Origin: Candidatus Wallbacteria bacterium
GTDB lineage: Bacteria; Muiribacteriota; JAQTZZ01
DNA length: 15,356 nt
Direction: 5' to 3'
NCBI GenBank assembly: GCA_028711905.1
Contig: JAQTRI010000034.1
Coordinates: 1 to 15,356, forward strand
The notes beneath the pieces are model-generated. The model saw only the letters and a list, made by a program, of their open reading frames with translations. It did no database searches and was not told the origin of the DNA. A program made the translations under genes and the position numbers. Below are positions 1 to 6,941 of this stretch, piece after piece (position 1 is the first letter of the stretch; every line of letters starts with the position of its first letter).

Positions 1-1577
1 AACCCCTCCTTGTCCGCATCCAGAATGGCCACCAGCGAGACCTCAGGCAGGTCCAGACCCTCGCGTAAAAGGTTGATACCGATGAGAACATCGAAATCTC
101 CGAGTCTCAAACCCCTGATGATTTCCATGCGCTCAATGGTTTCGACTTCAGAATGCAGGTACCGGACCCTGACCCCCTGCTCTTTCATGTATTTCGTCAG
201 ATCCTCAGACATTCTCTTGGTTAAAGTGGTGACTAAGACGCGCTCGCCCTGCTCAGCTCGGGAGTCTATCTCGCTTAACAGATCATCGATCTGACAGTCG
301 GTTCCCCGCACCTCCACCTCAGGGTCCAGAAGCCCGGTGGGCCTTATGATCTGTTCAGCCACACCTTCAGGACCGCTTTTTTCCAGCTCATACTCTGTCG
401 GAGTGGCAGAAACAAAGAGCACTGAAGAGAACTTCCGCTCCAGCTCCGGAAACGACAACGGTCGGTTGTCAAAGGCCGAAGGGAGACGGAATCCGAAATC
501 GATCAGCGATTGCTTCCTGGCCCTGTCGCCGCGTTGCATCCCATGTAACTGTGGCAGGGTAATATGGGATTCATCGATTATCAGCAAAAAGTCTTTCGGG
601 AAGTAATCAATGAGTGTGAAAGGGGGATCTCCGGCGCTGCGGCCGTCCAAGTGGCGCGAATAATTTTCAATGCCCTTGCAATATCCCATTTCCCTCATCA
701 TTTCCAGGTCATAACCGGTGCGTTCGGAAATGCGCTGATTTTCCAGCAGTTTCTGGTGAGAGCTGAAAAAACGCTGCCTTTCATCGAGCTCGGCCGCGAT
801 ACGGTCGCAGGCCTGGTTGAGAATCTCTCTGTCAGCGGCGTAATGCGTAGCAGGATAAACAAAGATCTCATCAATGCGTGTCAGGGTCTTGCCTGTGACA
901 GGATCAAATATGGACAATTCCTCGATTTCATCATCGAAAAAAGTAACACGCAGTCCTTCTTCGCTATACTGAGGAACCAGTTCCACTCTGTCGCCACGCA
1001 CGCGGAAGCAACCGCTTTTCAAGTCAGTGTCATTACGGTTGAAATTGACTGCCACCAGCCGTTCCAGCAGATCTTCCCGCTCTATATGGGCATTGACCTT
1101 CAATGGAATGCGCATGTCGCGGTAATTGACAGGGGAGCCAAGCCCATAGATGCAGGAAACCGAAGCCACAATCACGACATCATCGCGCGAAAGAAGCGAA
1201 TGTGTGGCGCTGTGCCTGAGCCGGTCGATCTTTTCATTGATCTGGGCGTCCTTTTCGATGTACAGGTCTCTCTTAGCCACATAAGCTTCAGGCTGATAAT
1301 AGTCGTAGTATGAAACAAAGAATTCCACCGCATTTTTCGGGAAAAATTCCTTGAATTCACGATAAAGCTGGGCAGCGAGTGTTTTGTTGTGCGAAACCAC
1401 CAGAGCAGGTTTCCCCAGTTCAGCTATGACATTGGCCATAGTGAAGGTCTTGCCTGATCCGGTCACGCCCAGCAAGGTTTGAAACCGGTTGTTTCCTGAA
1501 AACCCGTTCAGCAGCTTTTCAATGGCTGCAGGTTGATCCCCTGCGGGCTGAAACGGTGATTTAAGATAAAAAGGCAT
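1..1577 (-). CDS. uvrB: Excinuclease ABC subunit B, UvrB (3' end beyond window)
   Basis: UvrB is the damage-verification helicase of nucleotide excision repair. It is loaded by UvrA and recruits UvrC to cut on both sides of a lesion in the cytoplasm. The frame is open for 525 codons from the ATG at 1577 to the window edge, about four fifths of the usual ~660-670 residues; the UvrC-binding C-terminus is outside. Visible motifs are a Walker A (GVTGSGKT, residues 37-44), the DNA-clamping beta-hairpin with its aromatic cluster (YYDYYQPEAYV, around 91-100), the DESH box (335-338), the conserved GDRARK...GFRLPSAFDNRPL segment (350-374), VSATP (389-393), and the helicase motif running from NLLREGLDLPEV into DADKEG at the edge. 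The start is supported by a GAGGGA Shine-Dalgarno six bases upstream. The gene begins 17 bases after the stop of a histidine kinase on the same strand, so the two are probably cotranscribed. A long open frame exists on the opposite strand but is a shadow. Confidence 0.97.
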   Translation of the reverse strand, partial: MPFYLKSPFQPAGDQPAAIEKLLNGFSGNNRFQTLLGVTGSGKTFTMANVIAELGKPALVVSHNKTLAAQLYREFKEFFPKNAVEFFVSYYDYYQPEAYVAKRDLYIEKDAQINEKIDRLRHSATHSLLSRDDVVIVASVSCIYGLGSPVNYRDMRIPLKVNAHIEREDLLERLVAVNFNRNDTDLKSGCFRVRGDRVELVPQYSEEGLRVTFFDDEIEELSIFDPVTGKTLTRIDEIFVYPATHYAADREILNQACDRIAAELDERQRFFSSHQKLLENQRISERTGYDLEMMREMGYCKGIENYSRHLDGRSAGDPPFTLIDYFPKDFLLIIDESHITLPQLHGMQRGDRARKQSLIDFGFRLPSAFDNRPLSFPELERKFSSVLFVSATPTEYELEKSGPEGVAEQIIRPTGLLDPEVEVRGTDCQIDDLLSEIDSRAEQGERVLVTTLTKRMSEDLTKYMKEQGVRVRYLHSEVETIERMEIIRGLRLGDFDVLIGINLLREGLDLPEVSLVAILDADKEG

Positions 1578-1594
1578 GGATCGTCCCTCGCAAC

Positions 1595-2209
1595 TCATCC
1601 GGCGCGGCGTGACGCAGGAAGTGAAACCGTGAAGACAGTGCCCCGGCCGGGATTGCTCTGTGCACTGATTTCACCACCATGGAGCCTTAAGATTTCCCTG
1701 CATATGGAAAGGCCAAGTCCCATGCCCCCATGCCGCCTCGTATTCGAGGAATTCGCCCGGAAAAAACGGTCAAAAACCTTTTCCAGCTGGTCCTGCGGAA
1801 TGCCTGCGCCTGTGTCCCTGACCCGGATCGCTAACGATGAATCTGTTTCCAGTAATTCGAACCTGATTTCACCACCCTGATCAGTGTAATTGAGCGCATT
1901 ATCCAGCAGGTTGAGAAACACCCTCAGCATCATATCACGGTCCAGATTGTATCTGGAATGGAAATCCACCTCAGGAGGCAGAGAAATCCTTTTATCCTGT
2001 GCCGCAAGCGCGACACTTCTGAGCGCTTCGTTAAGCATGTCGCCGATGATTACAGGCTCTTCAAACAGCCGTGCAGTTCCTGATGACAGCCTGTTGAACT
2101 CCACCAGATTGCCGATCATGTTCTCCAGCCTGCTGATGTTTCTGCGCACAATCGAGAGCTGAAACCTGAGTTCCTCGCTGATCGGCTTTTCCTGACCGTC
2201 CAGAATCAT
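1595..2209 (-). CDS. Histidine kinase, C-terminal fragment: second DHp helix plus ATPase domain
   Basis: This is the catalytic part of a sensor histidine kinase whose sensor half lies immediately upstream in the same frame, separated by one TAG codon. It contains the second dimerisation helix (RRNISRLENMIGNLVEF) and a complete HATPase domain: N box NLLDNALNYTD (residues 100-110 of this fragment), G1 box RDTGAGIP (131-138), F box FDRFFRA (146-152) and G2 box GGMGLGLSI (161-169). It lacks the phospho-acceptor histidine, so alone it could not be an autophosphorylating kinase. The ATG at 2209 is three codons after the TAG, and an AAGGGA Shine-Dalgarno-like string (2219-2224, minus strand) lies nine bases before it. 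Reinitiation giving a separate ATPase polypeptide is therefore possible. The alternatives are a recently inactivated gene, TAG suppression or a sequencing error. Its stop is 17 bases before uvrB. Confidence 0.8.
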   Translation of the reverse strand: MILDGQEKPISEELRFQLSIVRRNISRLENMIGNLVEFNRLSSGTARLFEEPVIIGDMLNEALRSVALAAQDKRISLPPEVDFHSRYNLDRDMMLRVFLNLLDNALNYTDQGGEIRFELLETDSSLAIRVRDTGAGIPQDQLEKVFDRFFRANSSNTRRHGGMGLGLSICREILRLHGGEISAQSNPGRGTVFTVSLPASRRAG

Positions 2210-2215
2210 GGCCAG

Positions 2216-2218
2216 CTA
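2216..2218 (-). other. In-frame TAG codon splitting the histidine kinase (whole gene 1595-2827)
   Basis: The codons read GCC AAG GGA TAG CTG GCC ATG, and the frame continues without a shift on both sides. Joined across this codon, the translation is a normal kinase with the TAG at codon 204. The related kinase in this window has Phe at the aligned place (VAMKGFASML), and Tyr is common there in the family, so a single change of TAC or TAT to TAG would explain it. Other genes here end in TAA or TGA, and the NodB-like gene ends in TAG, so general reassignment of TAG has no support. Confidence 0.9.
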
Positions 2219-2827
2219 TCCCTTGGCAGCAACCAGCGGCGTGCGCAGTTCGTGCGAAACATTGATCAGAAAGCCCTCCCTGGCTTTATTGAGTTCGTGC
2301 AAATCCTTGTTGGCGCGATCCAGATTCATAATCTTACCCACTGGTTCAGTAATATCCCTGGCAATACCAACGACTCGCTTTACACATCCGGACCGGCCCT
2401 TGACCGGAGTAAGCAGGGTGCTGAAAAACCGGTCGCCAGTGACAGTTGAAGTTCTGACATCAGGGGAAAGCTCATCAAAGATACTAACTGTTGATCCGCT
2501 TTCAAAAAGCCTTGAAATGGCCGCCTGTTTTCTCTCACCTTCAGAGCCTGGAAAAATTTCTGTGACCAGCATGCCGGTCGGGTCCCGGCCGACAAACCGG
2601 CAGGCCGCGGGGTTGGCTGACATGAACCTTCCCTCACAGTTAAAAGTAAAAATTGCATCATCTACAGAATCAATGACCTGGCACCAGTCGGCTTCGTCAT
2701 CCTGCCCGCTTTTACGCGAAGATGAAGATGTACGCGCCAGCATAAAAAACACGATTGCACAGAGAGCAGTAAACACTAAGAAAACAGTCAGAAACTGAAC
2801 AGTGCAGGCAGAGTTGAGCAGGGTCAT
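2216..2827 (-). CDS. Histidine kinase, N-terminal fragment: membrane anchor, PAS, phospho-acceptor helix
   Basis: This is the sensor half of a membrane-bound histidine kinase, 203 codons before an in-frame TAG. Residues 11-32 form one hydrophobic transmembrane segment followed by a Ser/Arg/Lys-rich cytoplasmic stretch. Residues about 47-160 are a PAS domain (VDDAIFTFNCEGRFMSANPA and the closing VVGIARDITEP). A short linker leads to the HisKA box NVSHELRTPL with phospho-acceptor His192. The frame then ends at KG-stop, exactly where related kinases have KGY or KGF and continue. I chose the ATG at 2827 because AGGGAA lies just upstream and because a TATAAT box (2861-2866, minus strand) sits before it. 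A frame extending back to 3070 would start upstream of that promoter and overlap the divergent lipoprotein gene. With the following fragment it would make one 410-residue kinase. No response regulator gene is adjacent. Confidence 0.8.
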   Translation of the reverse strand: MTLLNSACTVQFLTVFLVFTALCAIVFFMLARTSSSSRKSGQDDEADWCQVIDSVDDAIFTFNCEGRFMSANPAACRFVGRDPTGMLVTEIFPGSEGERKQAAISRLFESGSTVSIFDELSPDVRTSTVTGDRFFSTLLTPVKGRSGCVKRVVGIARDITEPVGKIMNLDRANKDLHELNKAREGFLINVSHELRTPLVAAKG

Positions 2828-2860
2828 GAGGTTCCCTTTCAATGAAATTCCATTGTTACA

Positions 2861-2890
2861 ATTATATTCCTTCAGAAGGACAGGATACAA
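2861..2890 (-). promoter_or_regulatory. Sigma70-like promoter for the kinase-uvrB operon
   Basis: On the minus strand a perfect TATAAT (2866-2861) follows a weak TTGTAT -35 (2890-2885) with an 18-base spacer. Transcription would start near 2854, about 27 bases before the kinase ATG. The 116-base gap between the divergent kinase and lipoprotein genes must also hold the lipoprotein promoter. TATATT (2863-2868) or TACAAT (2886-2891) on the plus strand are weak candidates. Confidence 0.5.
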
Positions 2891-2943
2891 TCCTGCGCTG
2901 CACATTCCTGAATTGGGTGACAGGAAGCAGCTGAGGCGGTAAA

Positions 2944-3798
2944 ATGTATCGCATGAACCATCATGTCGCAGTTTTTTCGCTTCTGATTTTCTTTCTGGTC
3001 CTTTCCTGCGGCCGTCCCTCTCCACAGAGCCAGGCGATTCCCTCAGAACAATCCACCTGTGATCAGGCAATGGGAATGAGCCTGGCTTCAGTAACCTGGG
3101 ATGACTTTATCCTGGACATCGAAGGTTCTTCCACTCTCCCTGCAGGAAGCAGATTGCAGATAAGCCTGCTGGATCAGGCGGGAGTTTGTGTCGCAACCGG
3201 CGAAACAACTGTCAGGCCAGGACCATTCAGGGCTTTTCTGGAGGCGGATTTAAGCGATGGTACAGCCTGGGGAGAGCATAAAGTGGAGGTGATATTCTCT
3301 CCATCCCTCCAGAAACAGGAAGTACGGATCCTGGCCGGCCCATCCGGGGAGCACCTGAGCGGCCCGAATTGCCTGGAAATGCCGGCAGGAGAAAGGATAC
3401 TTGTTTGCAGCGGAAGATTATCTCTTACTCCGAGCAGTTCCTTTTCCATGCCTGAGGCTAATTCCTATGCCACCGATTCTCCGGAGCGGGCTTTAACGGC
3501 CCTTCTTTACTGCTGGCGCAAAAAGGACTGGAAGCGAATGGCTGTCTATACGGCTCTTTCCTGGCGTTCGAGACTCGATGAACCTGGTGACTATCTGGAA
3601 GGGCAGTTCTGCGGCCTGGATCTTTTGACCGGCGAAATCCTCGAACGGACAGACCTGTCCGAATCACAATCAGTTTTCAACCTGCGCTGCGACTATTTGT
3701 GCAAAGGAGTCAGATTCCAGCGCTCTGTCACAGTCCTGATGCTCCTTGAAGAAGGAATATGGGGCGTCTCGCCGGAATTTGTCGAAAAAATTCTTTAA
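2944..3798 (+). CDS. Putative lipoprotein with Ig-like region and C-terminal NTF2-like domain
   Basis: The product is a predicted exported lipoprotein of unknown function, 284 residues. A hydrophobic signal (residues 8-21) ends in a lipobox-like V-L-S-C with Cys22 as the predicted lipidation site, followed by a Ser/Pro/Gln-rich tether. Residues about 45-130 look like a beta-sandwich of the bacterial Ig-like kind (repeated hydrophobic strands, PAGSRLQISLLDQAG, then a GPFRAFLEADL turn). Residues about 178-284 (SPERALTALLYCWRKKDWKRM...) have the helix-then-sheet pattern of NTF2-like or DUF4878-like domains often found in bacterial lipoproteins. Six or more cysteines occur after Cys22, so disulfides are possible. 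The ATG at 2944 has a GAGG Shine-Dalgarno seven bases upstream; the in-frame ATG at 2956 is too far from it. It is divergent from the membrane kinase and followed by a strong hairpin. The domain assignments are by eye. Confidence 0.82.
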   Translation: MYRMNHHVAVFSLLIFFLVLSCGRPSPQSQAIPSEQSTCDQAMGMSLASVTWDDFILDIEGSSTLPAGSRLQISLLDQAGVCVATGETTVRPGPFRAFLEADLSDGTAWGEHKVEVIFSPSLQKQEVRILAGPSGEHLSGPNCLEMPAGERILVCSGRLSLTPSSSFSMPEANSYATDSPERALTALLYCWRKKDWKRMAVYTALSWRSRLDEPGDYLEGQFCGLDLLTGEILERTDLSESQSVFNLRCDYLCKGVRFQRSVTVLMLLEEGIWGVSPEFVEKIL

Positions 3799-3833
3799 GA
3801 CATAGTGCTCGACCCTTGTTTATCGCAATATGC

Positions 3834-3862
3834 AATAAGCGGGTAACGATTACCCGCTTATT
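3834..3862. terminator. Perfect 13-bp hairpin between converging transcripts, probable bidirectional terminator
   Basis: AATAAGCGGGTAA, a CGA loop, then TTACCCGCTTATT form a perfect inverted repeat with a three-base loop. It begins 35 bases after the lipoprotein stop, and minus-strand transcripts of the protease region approach it from the other side. No long T tract follows on either strand. The A/T-rich stem ends give only a few U residues, so the terminator role is inferred from position and symmetry. Confidence 0.72.
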
Positions 3863-3891
3863 AATACAGTTTTGGTGTAATATTTTCCCTC

Positions 3892-4077
3892 TCAGGGCAG
3901 AGACAAACCGTTAAACTGCTGTGAAGCCGGAGAAACCCGGTTGACTTTCTGTTCAGGTGTTGCAGAATCCGGTAATTTTTCCTCCTGATCAGGGAGCGTC
4001 TCAGCCTTATCCGGCAAACCTTCCGGCGGAGTCTTGCGATAATAATGCTCAAGACCTGGGAGCAGTGGTTCGACCAT
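3892..4077 (-). CDS. Possible small proline/glutamate-rich protein (doubtful)
   Basis: A 61-codon frame starts at ATG 4077 with GAGG five bases upstream, and begins 65 bases after the protease stop on the same strand. The predicted product is hydrophilic and contains three spaced LPD motifs (GLPDKAETLPDQEEKLPDS) and several prolines, with no signal peptide or membrane segment. I do not recognise it. The same frame stays open upstream through the end of the protease gene but has no better start. It may be a coupled small gene, a remnant of a longer one, or chance. If it is not real, the 250 bases between the hairpin and the protease hold nothing else that I can support. Confidence 0.3.
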   Translation of the reverse strand: MVEPLLPGLEHYYRKTPPEGLPDKAETLPDQEEKLPDSATPEQKVNRVSPASQQFNGLSLP

Positions 4078-4142
4078 TTTCACCTCGGGAATCTGGGTTT
4101 TAGCAGTTTTAACTATGTAGCAATTAGCAGGCCAACAGTCCC

Positions 4143-6707
4143 TCAGTTCAGTAATGCCTCGTGAATCACAGTCCCGGTAAGACCTCGCGCATGAATTTCC
4201 TGCAACAAGTGAACTTTATCGGTCATGGGCAGGCGGTTGAATTCGTCAGCAACCAGCCGCTGGTATGCTTCCATGATTCCCGGACGCGAGATAAGGATAT
4301 CAGCGAATCTGCCGGTAGAAATCATCCGGATGCGGTCCAGGCAGCGCAAAGCGTCAGGGTAAAGATTCCCAATAAGCAGATTCATCACTGCATTGCGCGA
4401 ATCAGAGCCTGAAACCGCCTCGAACCCGAAACCGAGATAAGCCACCCGGTGCGTTCCATTGTATTTCACTGCTGCTGTTCCCTTACCATTTTTGTACAGG
4501 AAAAGATTTTCTCCGCCATTCCTGGCCTCGATCACATCCGGATATTTCTGATTATCAGCTCCATCGCCTCCTGAAATGGAGAATTCCAGGCCATTTCCCT
4601 CGATATCCAGGATATCAGCTTTATCTTTGATATAACCGGCATGCAGCCAGTCGTTCATGAACGGCTTCCCGTTACAGTTGTAACCGATGTCCTGCCCTGA
4701 AATCAGCAGATTGCCTCCTGATTCAAGGTAGGATTTGACAGCTGCCTGTTCAGCATCTGTAAGTGTGGTAGCGGTATCAGAGCCTGTGAACCAGACTATG
4801 ACATGATACGGCAGAATGTCACCGGCAGAAGGAACGCCCTTGTCCTTGACGGAATAGGTGTTGAACTTTACTCCGGCTGCTTGGAGAGCTGCAGCATAAT
4901 ACTTTTCGAAGTCTTTTCCCAGATCGTCATCAACCAGCAGCACAGGAGGCAGACCCTTGAGGGTGAAATCTCTGGTCCCGCTGGAGTTAAAGCTCTGCTC
5001 AGGACAGATCAGAGTCTCATACCCGAAGCAGGATACCTCGAAACCATACGCGCCGGCCGCAATCTGAATCTCATACCTGCCGGAAGCGTCGGTGCGGGCC
5101 TTAGTCCCGTTACTGCCCGTCAGAAGCACAGTCGCATCTGAAATGGCGGATAAAGTTTCCTCTGAGATAACACGGCCGGAAATCTTTATCTTCGCAGATT
5201 CACTAAGAGAAACATTCACTGTCGTTTCCTGTCCCTTGGTCACGCGGGCCGGCACCTGGACCGTGGTGTGACCGAACATGGCGATTGAGAGGCTGTAGCT
5301 GCCTTCCGGCAGCATAAGCATGAAGCGGCCATCAGAATCGCATAGTGTGCTGCGTCCGTTTTCGACAGCAGTGACCCGGGCAGTTAAAGGCCCGGATGGC
5401 CCTCTGACCACACCGGTGACAGACCCTGCAGAAAGAGTAAGGGAAACCGCCTGATATGCGTCAAGACATCCGTGGCCGTAAGTATAGTCATATCCAGCAG
5501 CGCCGGCGTCCTGGCTGGCGACTGTCAGCACCTGCCTGATGTCCTCAACGCTCATTAAAGGCTTGACCTGCAGCATGAGTGCAATCACACCCGCTGTATG
5601 CGGCGCCGCCATTGAAGTGCCTGACTTGGTGGTATAACCTCCACCGGTTTTCACTGAATAAACATCAACGCCCGGAGAAGCCCAGTCAGGCTTAGCCGTG
5701 TCCCGTCCCTGATACTTCCCGGGTCCGCGGCTGGAGAACCCGGCAATTGTTTTCGAGCTGTCGACTGCGGCTGATGCAAAGCATCCGGGGAATTCCTTGG
5801 GTGCTGTAATAGTGGATGCCGATGGGCCTGAATTTCCAGCGGAAAAATTGGGAACCATTCCCAGATCGATCCAGCGCTGTATCATTGTGTAGTATGGGTT
5901 CTGATCGCCATATCCAGAAGTCCACGAGCAACTCACCACCCGCGGAAAATCACTGGTCTGCGGGTTCTGGTCCGGATCAATGATCCATTCCATGCAGAGG
6001 AGAAGATCAGAGGCTCTGGTGCCCTTGGAAGAAATACCGCGTACTATGATCAGATTGGCGTCAGGGGCCACACCGATGGATGTGCCGGAAAGTTTACCTC
6101 CGCAAATCGTGCCTGCCACATGCGAACCATGTCCATTGCTGTCCGCCGGGGTTACACTACCGCCGACATCAAACCATTTAACGATCTTGGACTGTAATTC
6201 AGGGTGATTGCCGTCAATGCCTGTATCAATAATACCGACAGTAACTCCTGCACCTGTGACACCCAGTTCCTGCCAGACCCTGGGCACATTCATGTTTTTC
6301 AACCCGTATGTGCAGTCATCAGACTCGGATTCAACTGATTTTCGGCTTTCCACAGTTTTTTCCGGGAACTCCAGCAGATCCGGCAGAACGCTGGCCACAG
6401 AAGGAAGCGAAGCCAAATATTCCTGGTCAGCATCATTACCGCAGGTCACAACTGCGGCATTGATACTCCAGAGAAGTTCCGTGACAGTAATACCACGGCG
6501 CCCGTCTATCCCCATCATGAAACTCTGCTGCGCCTGATCAGCATTGCGTTTGAGCAGCGCAATGATCTGCGGACGGTTCGACAAATCCGGAGACAGCTGG
6601 ATGCTGGAGATGTCCGTGGCATCCTTGAGAAACACGATGACATTCGAAGAAGCTGCAAACAAAATCTGAAAAAAAACTAATAAAACGACTAATAATACTC
6701 TTTTCAT
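4143..6707 (-). CDS. Secreted subtilisin-family (S8) serine protease with multidomain C-terminus
   Basis: This is a predicted secreted endopeptidase of 854 residues. Residues 1-19 are a signal peptide (MKRVLLVVLLVFFQILFAA). Residues about 22-116 look like an inhibitor-I9-type propeptide. The S8 catalytic domain (about 150-420) has the full triad: Asp161 in GIIDTGIDGNHPEL, His193 in NGHGSHVAGT, Ser365 in SGTSMAAPH, and oxyanion Asn292 in SAGNSGPS. After it come two carboxypeptidase-regulatory-like beta domains (about 428-500 and 507-583), each with the pattern GxV...G.A.V..., a D-G/S-G-R-F/Y turn and G-Y/S-Y-x-hydrophobic. Residues about 588-790 resemble a ThuA/class-I-glutamine-amidotransferase-like flavodoxin fold (PPVLLVDDDLG, then LESGGNLLISGQDIGYN). 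A charged tail of about 70 residues follows. I chose ATG 6707 over an upstream frame start at 6743 because GGAG lies six bases before it and the signal peptide starts there. A TATAAT promoter lies just upstream. The combination suggests extracellular or surface proteolysis. The ThuA-like assignment is less certain than the protease. Confidence 0.93.
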   Translation of the reverse strand: MKRVLLVVLLVFFQILFAASSNVIVFLKDATDISSIQLSPDLSNRPQIIALLKRNADQAQQSFMMGIDGRRGITVTELLWSINAAVVTCGNDADQEYLASLPSVASVLPDLLEFPEKTVESRKSVESESDDCTYGLKNMNVPRVWQELGVTGAGVTVGIIDTGIDGNHPELQSKIVKWFDVGGSVTPADSNGHGSHVAGTICGGKLSGTSIGVAPDANLIIVRGISSKGTRASDLLLCMEWIIDPDQNPQTSDFPRVVSCSWTSGYGDQNPYYTMIQRWIDLGMVPNFSAGNSGPSASTITAPKEFPGCFASAAVDSSKTIAGFSSRGPGKYQGRDTAKPDWASPGVDVYSVKTGGGYTTKSGTSMAAPHTAGVIALMLQVKPLMSVEDIRQVLTVASQDAGAAGYDYTYGHGCLDAYQAVSLTLSAGSVTGVVRGPSGPLTARVTAVENGRSTLCDSDGRFMLMLPEGSYSLSIAMFGHTTVQVPARVTKGQETTVNVSLSESAKIKISGRVISEETLSAISDATVLLTGSNGTKARTDASGRYEIQIAAGAYGFEVSCFGYETLICPEQSFNSSGTRDFTLKGLPPVLLVDDDLGKDFEKYYAAALQAAGVKFNTYSVKDKGVPSAGDILPYHVIVWFTGSDTATTLTDAEQAAVKSYLESGGNLLISGQDIGYNCNGKPFMNDWLHAGYIKDKADILDIEGNGLEFSISGGDGADNQKYPDVIEARNGGENLFLYKNGKGTAAVKYNGTHRVAYLGFGFEAVSGSDSRNAVMNLLIGNLYPDALRCLDRIRMISTGRFADILISRPGIMEAYQRLVADEFNRLPMTDKVHLLQEIHARGLTGTVIHEALLN

Positions 6708-6734
6708 ACAACACTCCCGAATGATGATACATAA

Positions 6735-6763
6735 ATTATACATTAGAAATCTGGAATTGGACA
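6735..6763 (-). promoter_or_regulatory. Promoter of the S8 protease gene
   Basis: On the minus strand a perfect TATAAT (6740-6735) lies about 28 bases before the chosen protease ATG. A weak -35 (TGTCCA, 6763-6758) precedes it by 17 bases. The predicted transcript has a leader of about 20 bases that contains the GGAG ribosome site. This supports the start at 6707 over the longer frame. Confidence 0.5.
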
Positions 6764-6859
6764 GGAGAAAATCACCTGATTTTTTCGCTTGCCAATGCTC
6801 CTGATCCGAATATAATTTTAATTAGGATAATAAGACTCTCTTCCCCGAATCCCTAAGCT

Positions 6860-6899
6860 GGAAGATAAGCGTTTATAAGCATATAAGCGCTTATTTTCC
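6860..6899. terminator. Imperfect 12-bp hairpin between NodB-like and protease genes, probable terminator
   Basis: GGAAGATAAGCG (6860-6871) pairs with CGCTTATTTTCC (6888-6899) in 11 Watson-Crick pairs plus one G-T, with a 16-base loop. The loop and right arm carry further ATAAGC copies. It lies 43 bases after the NodB-like stop, where a terminator for that minus-strand transcript would be expected. No clear U tract follows on the minus strand, so it could instead act as an mRNA-stabilising hairpin or protein site. The rest of the 6744-6941 gap is A/T-rich and shows no gene. Confidence 0.45.
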
Positions 6900-6941
6900 A
6901 TATGCCGGTTTTGGATTTCCTTAAGAAAGCACATTAGTTTT

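Noticed and set aside
564..1313. A 249-codon open frame on the plus strand opposite uvrB
   Set aside because: The minus strand encodes well-conserved UvrB here, and the plus-strand translation resembles no known domain. It is an antisense shadow.
2216..2218. TAG read as a reassigned sense codon (general recoding or pyrrolysine)
   Set aside because: Only one such codon is seen, the NodB-like gene appears to end with TAG, and the position wants an ordinary aromatic residue. No pyrrolysine gene is in view.
2828..3070. N-terminal extension of the minus-strand kinase to 3070
   Set aside because: The extension overlaps the divergent lipoprotein, lies upstream of the TATAAT promoter, and its sequence is not protein-like. 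ATG 2827 has a ribosome site and leads directly into a membrane segment.
3861..4052. A second minus-strand frame of 63 codons overlapping the small proline-rich ORF
   Set aside because: It has no convincing ribosome site, is arginine-rich in the way out-of-frame readings often are, and would extend into the hairpin at 3834-3862.
4143..4215. Frameshift at the end of the protease joining it to the downstream open frame
   Set aside because: The downstream frame is open only back to a TAA at 4216-4218 and overlaps the protease tail. The protease ends plausibly at its own TGA, and I see no slippery sequence.
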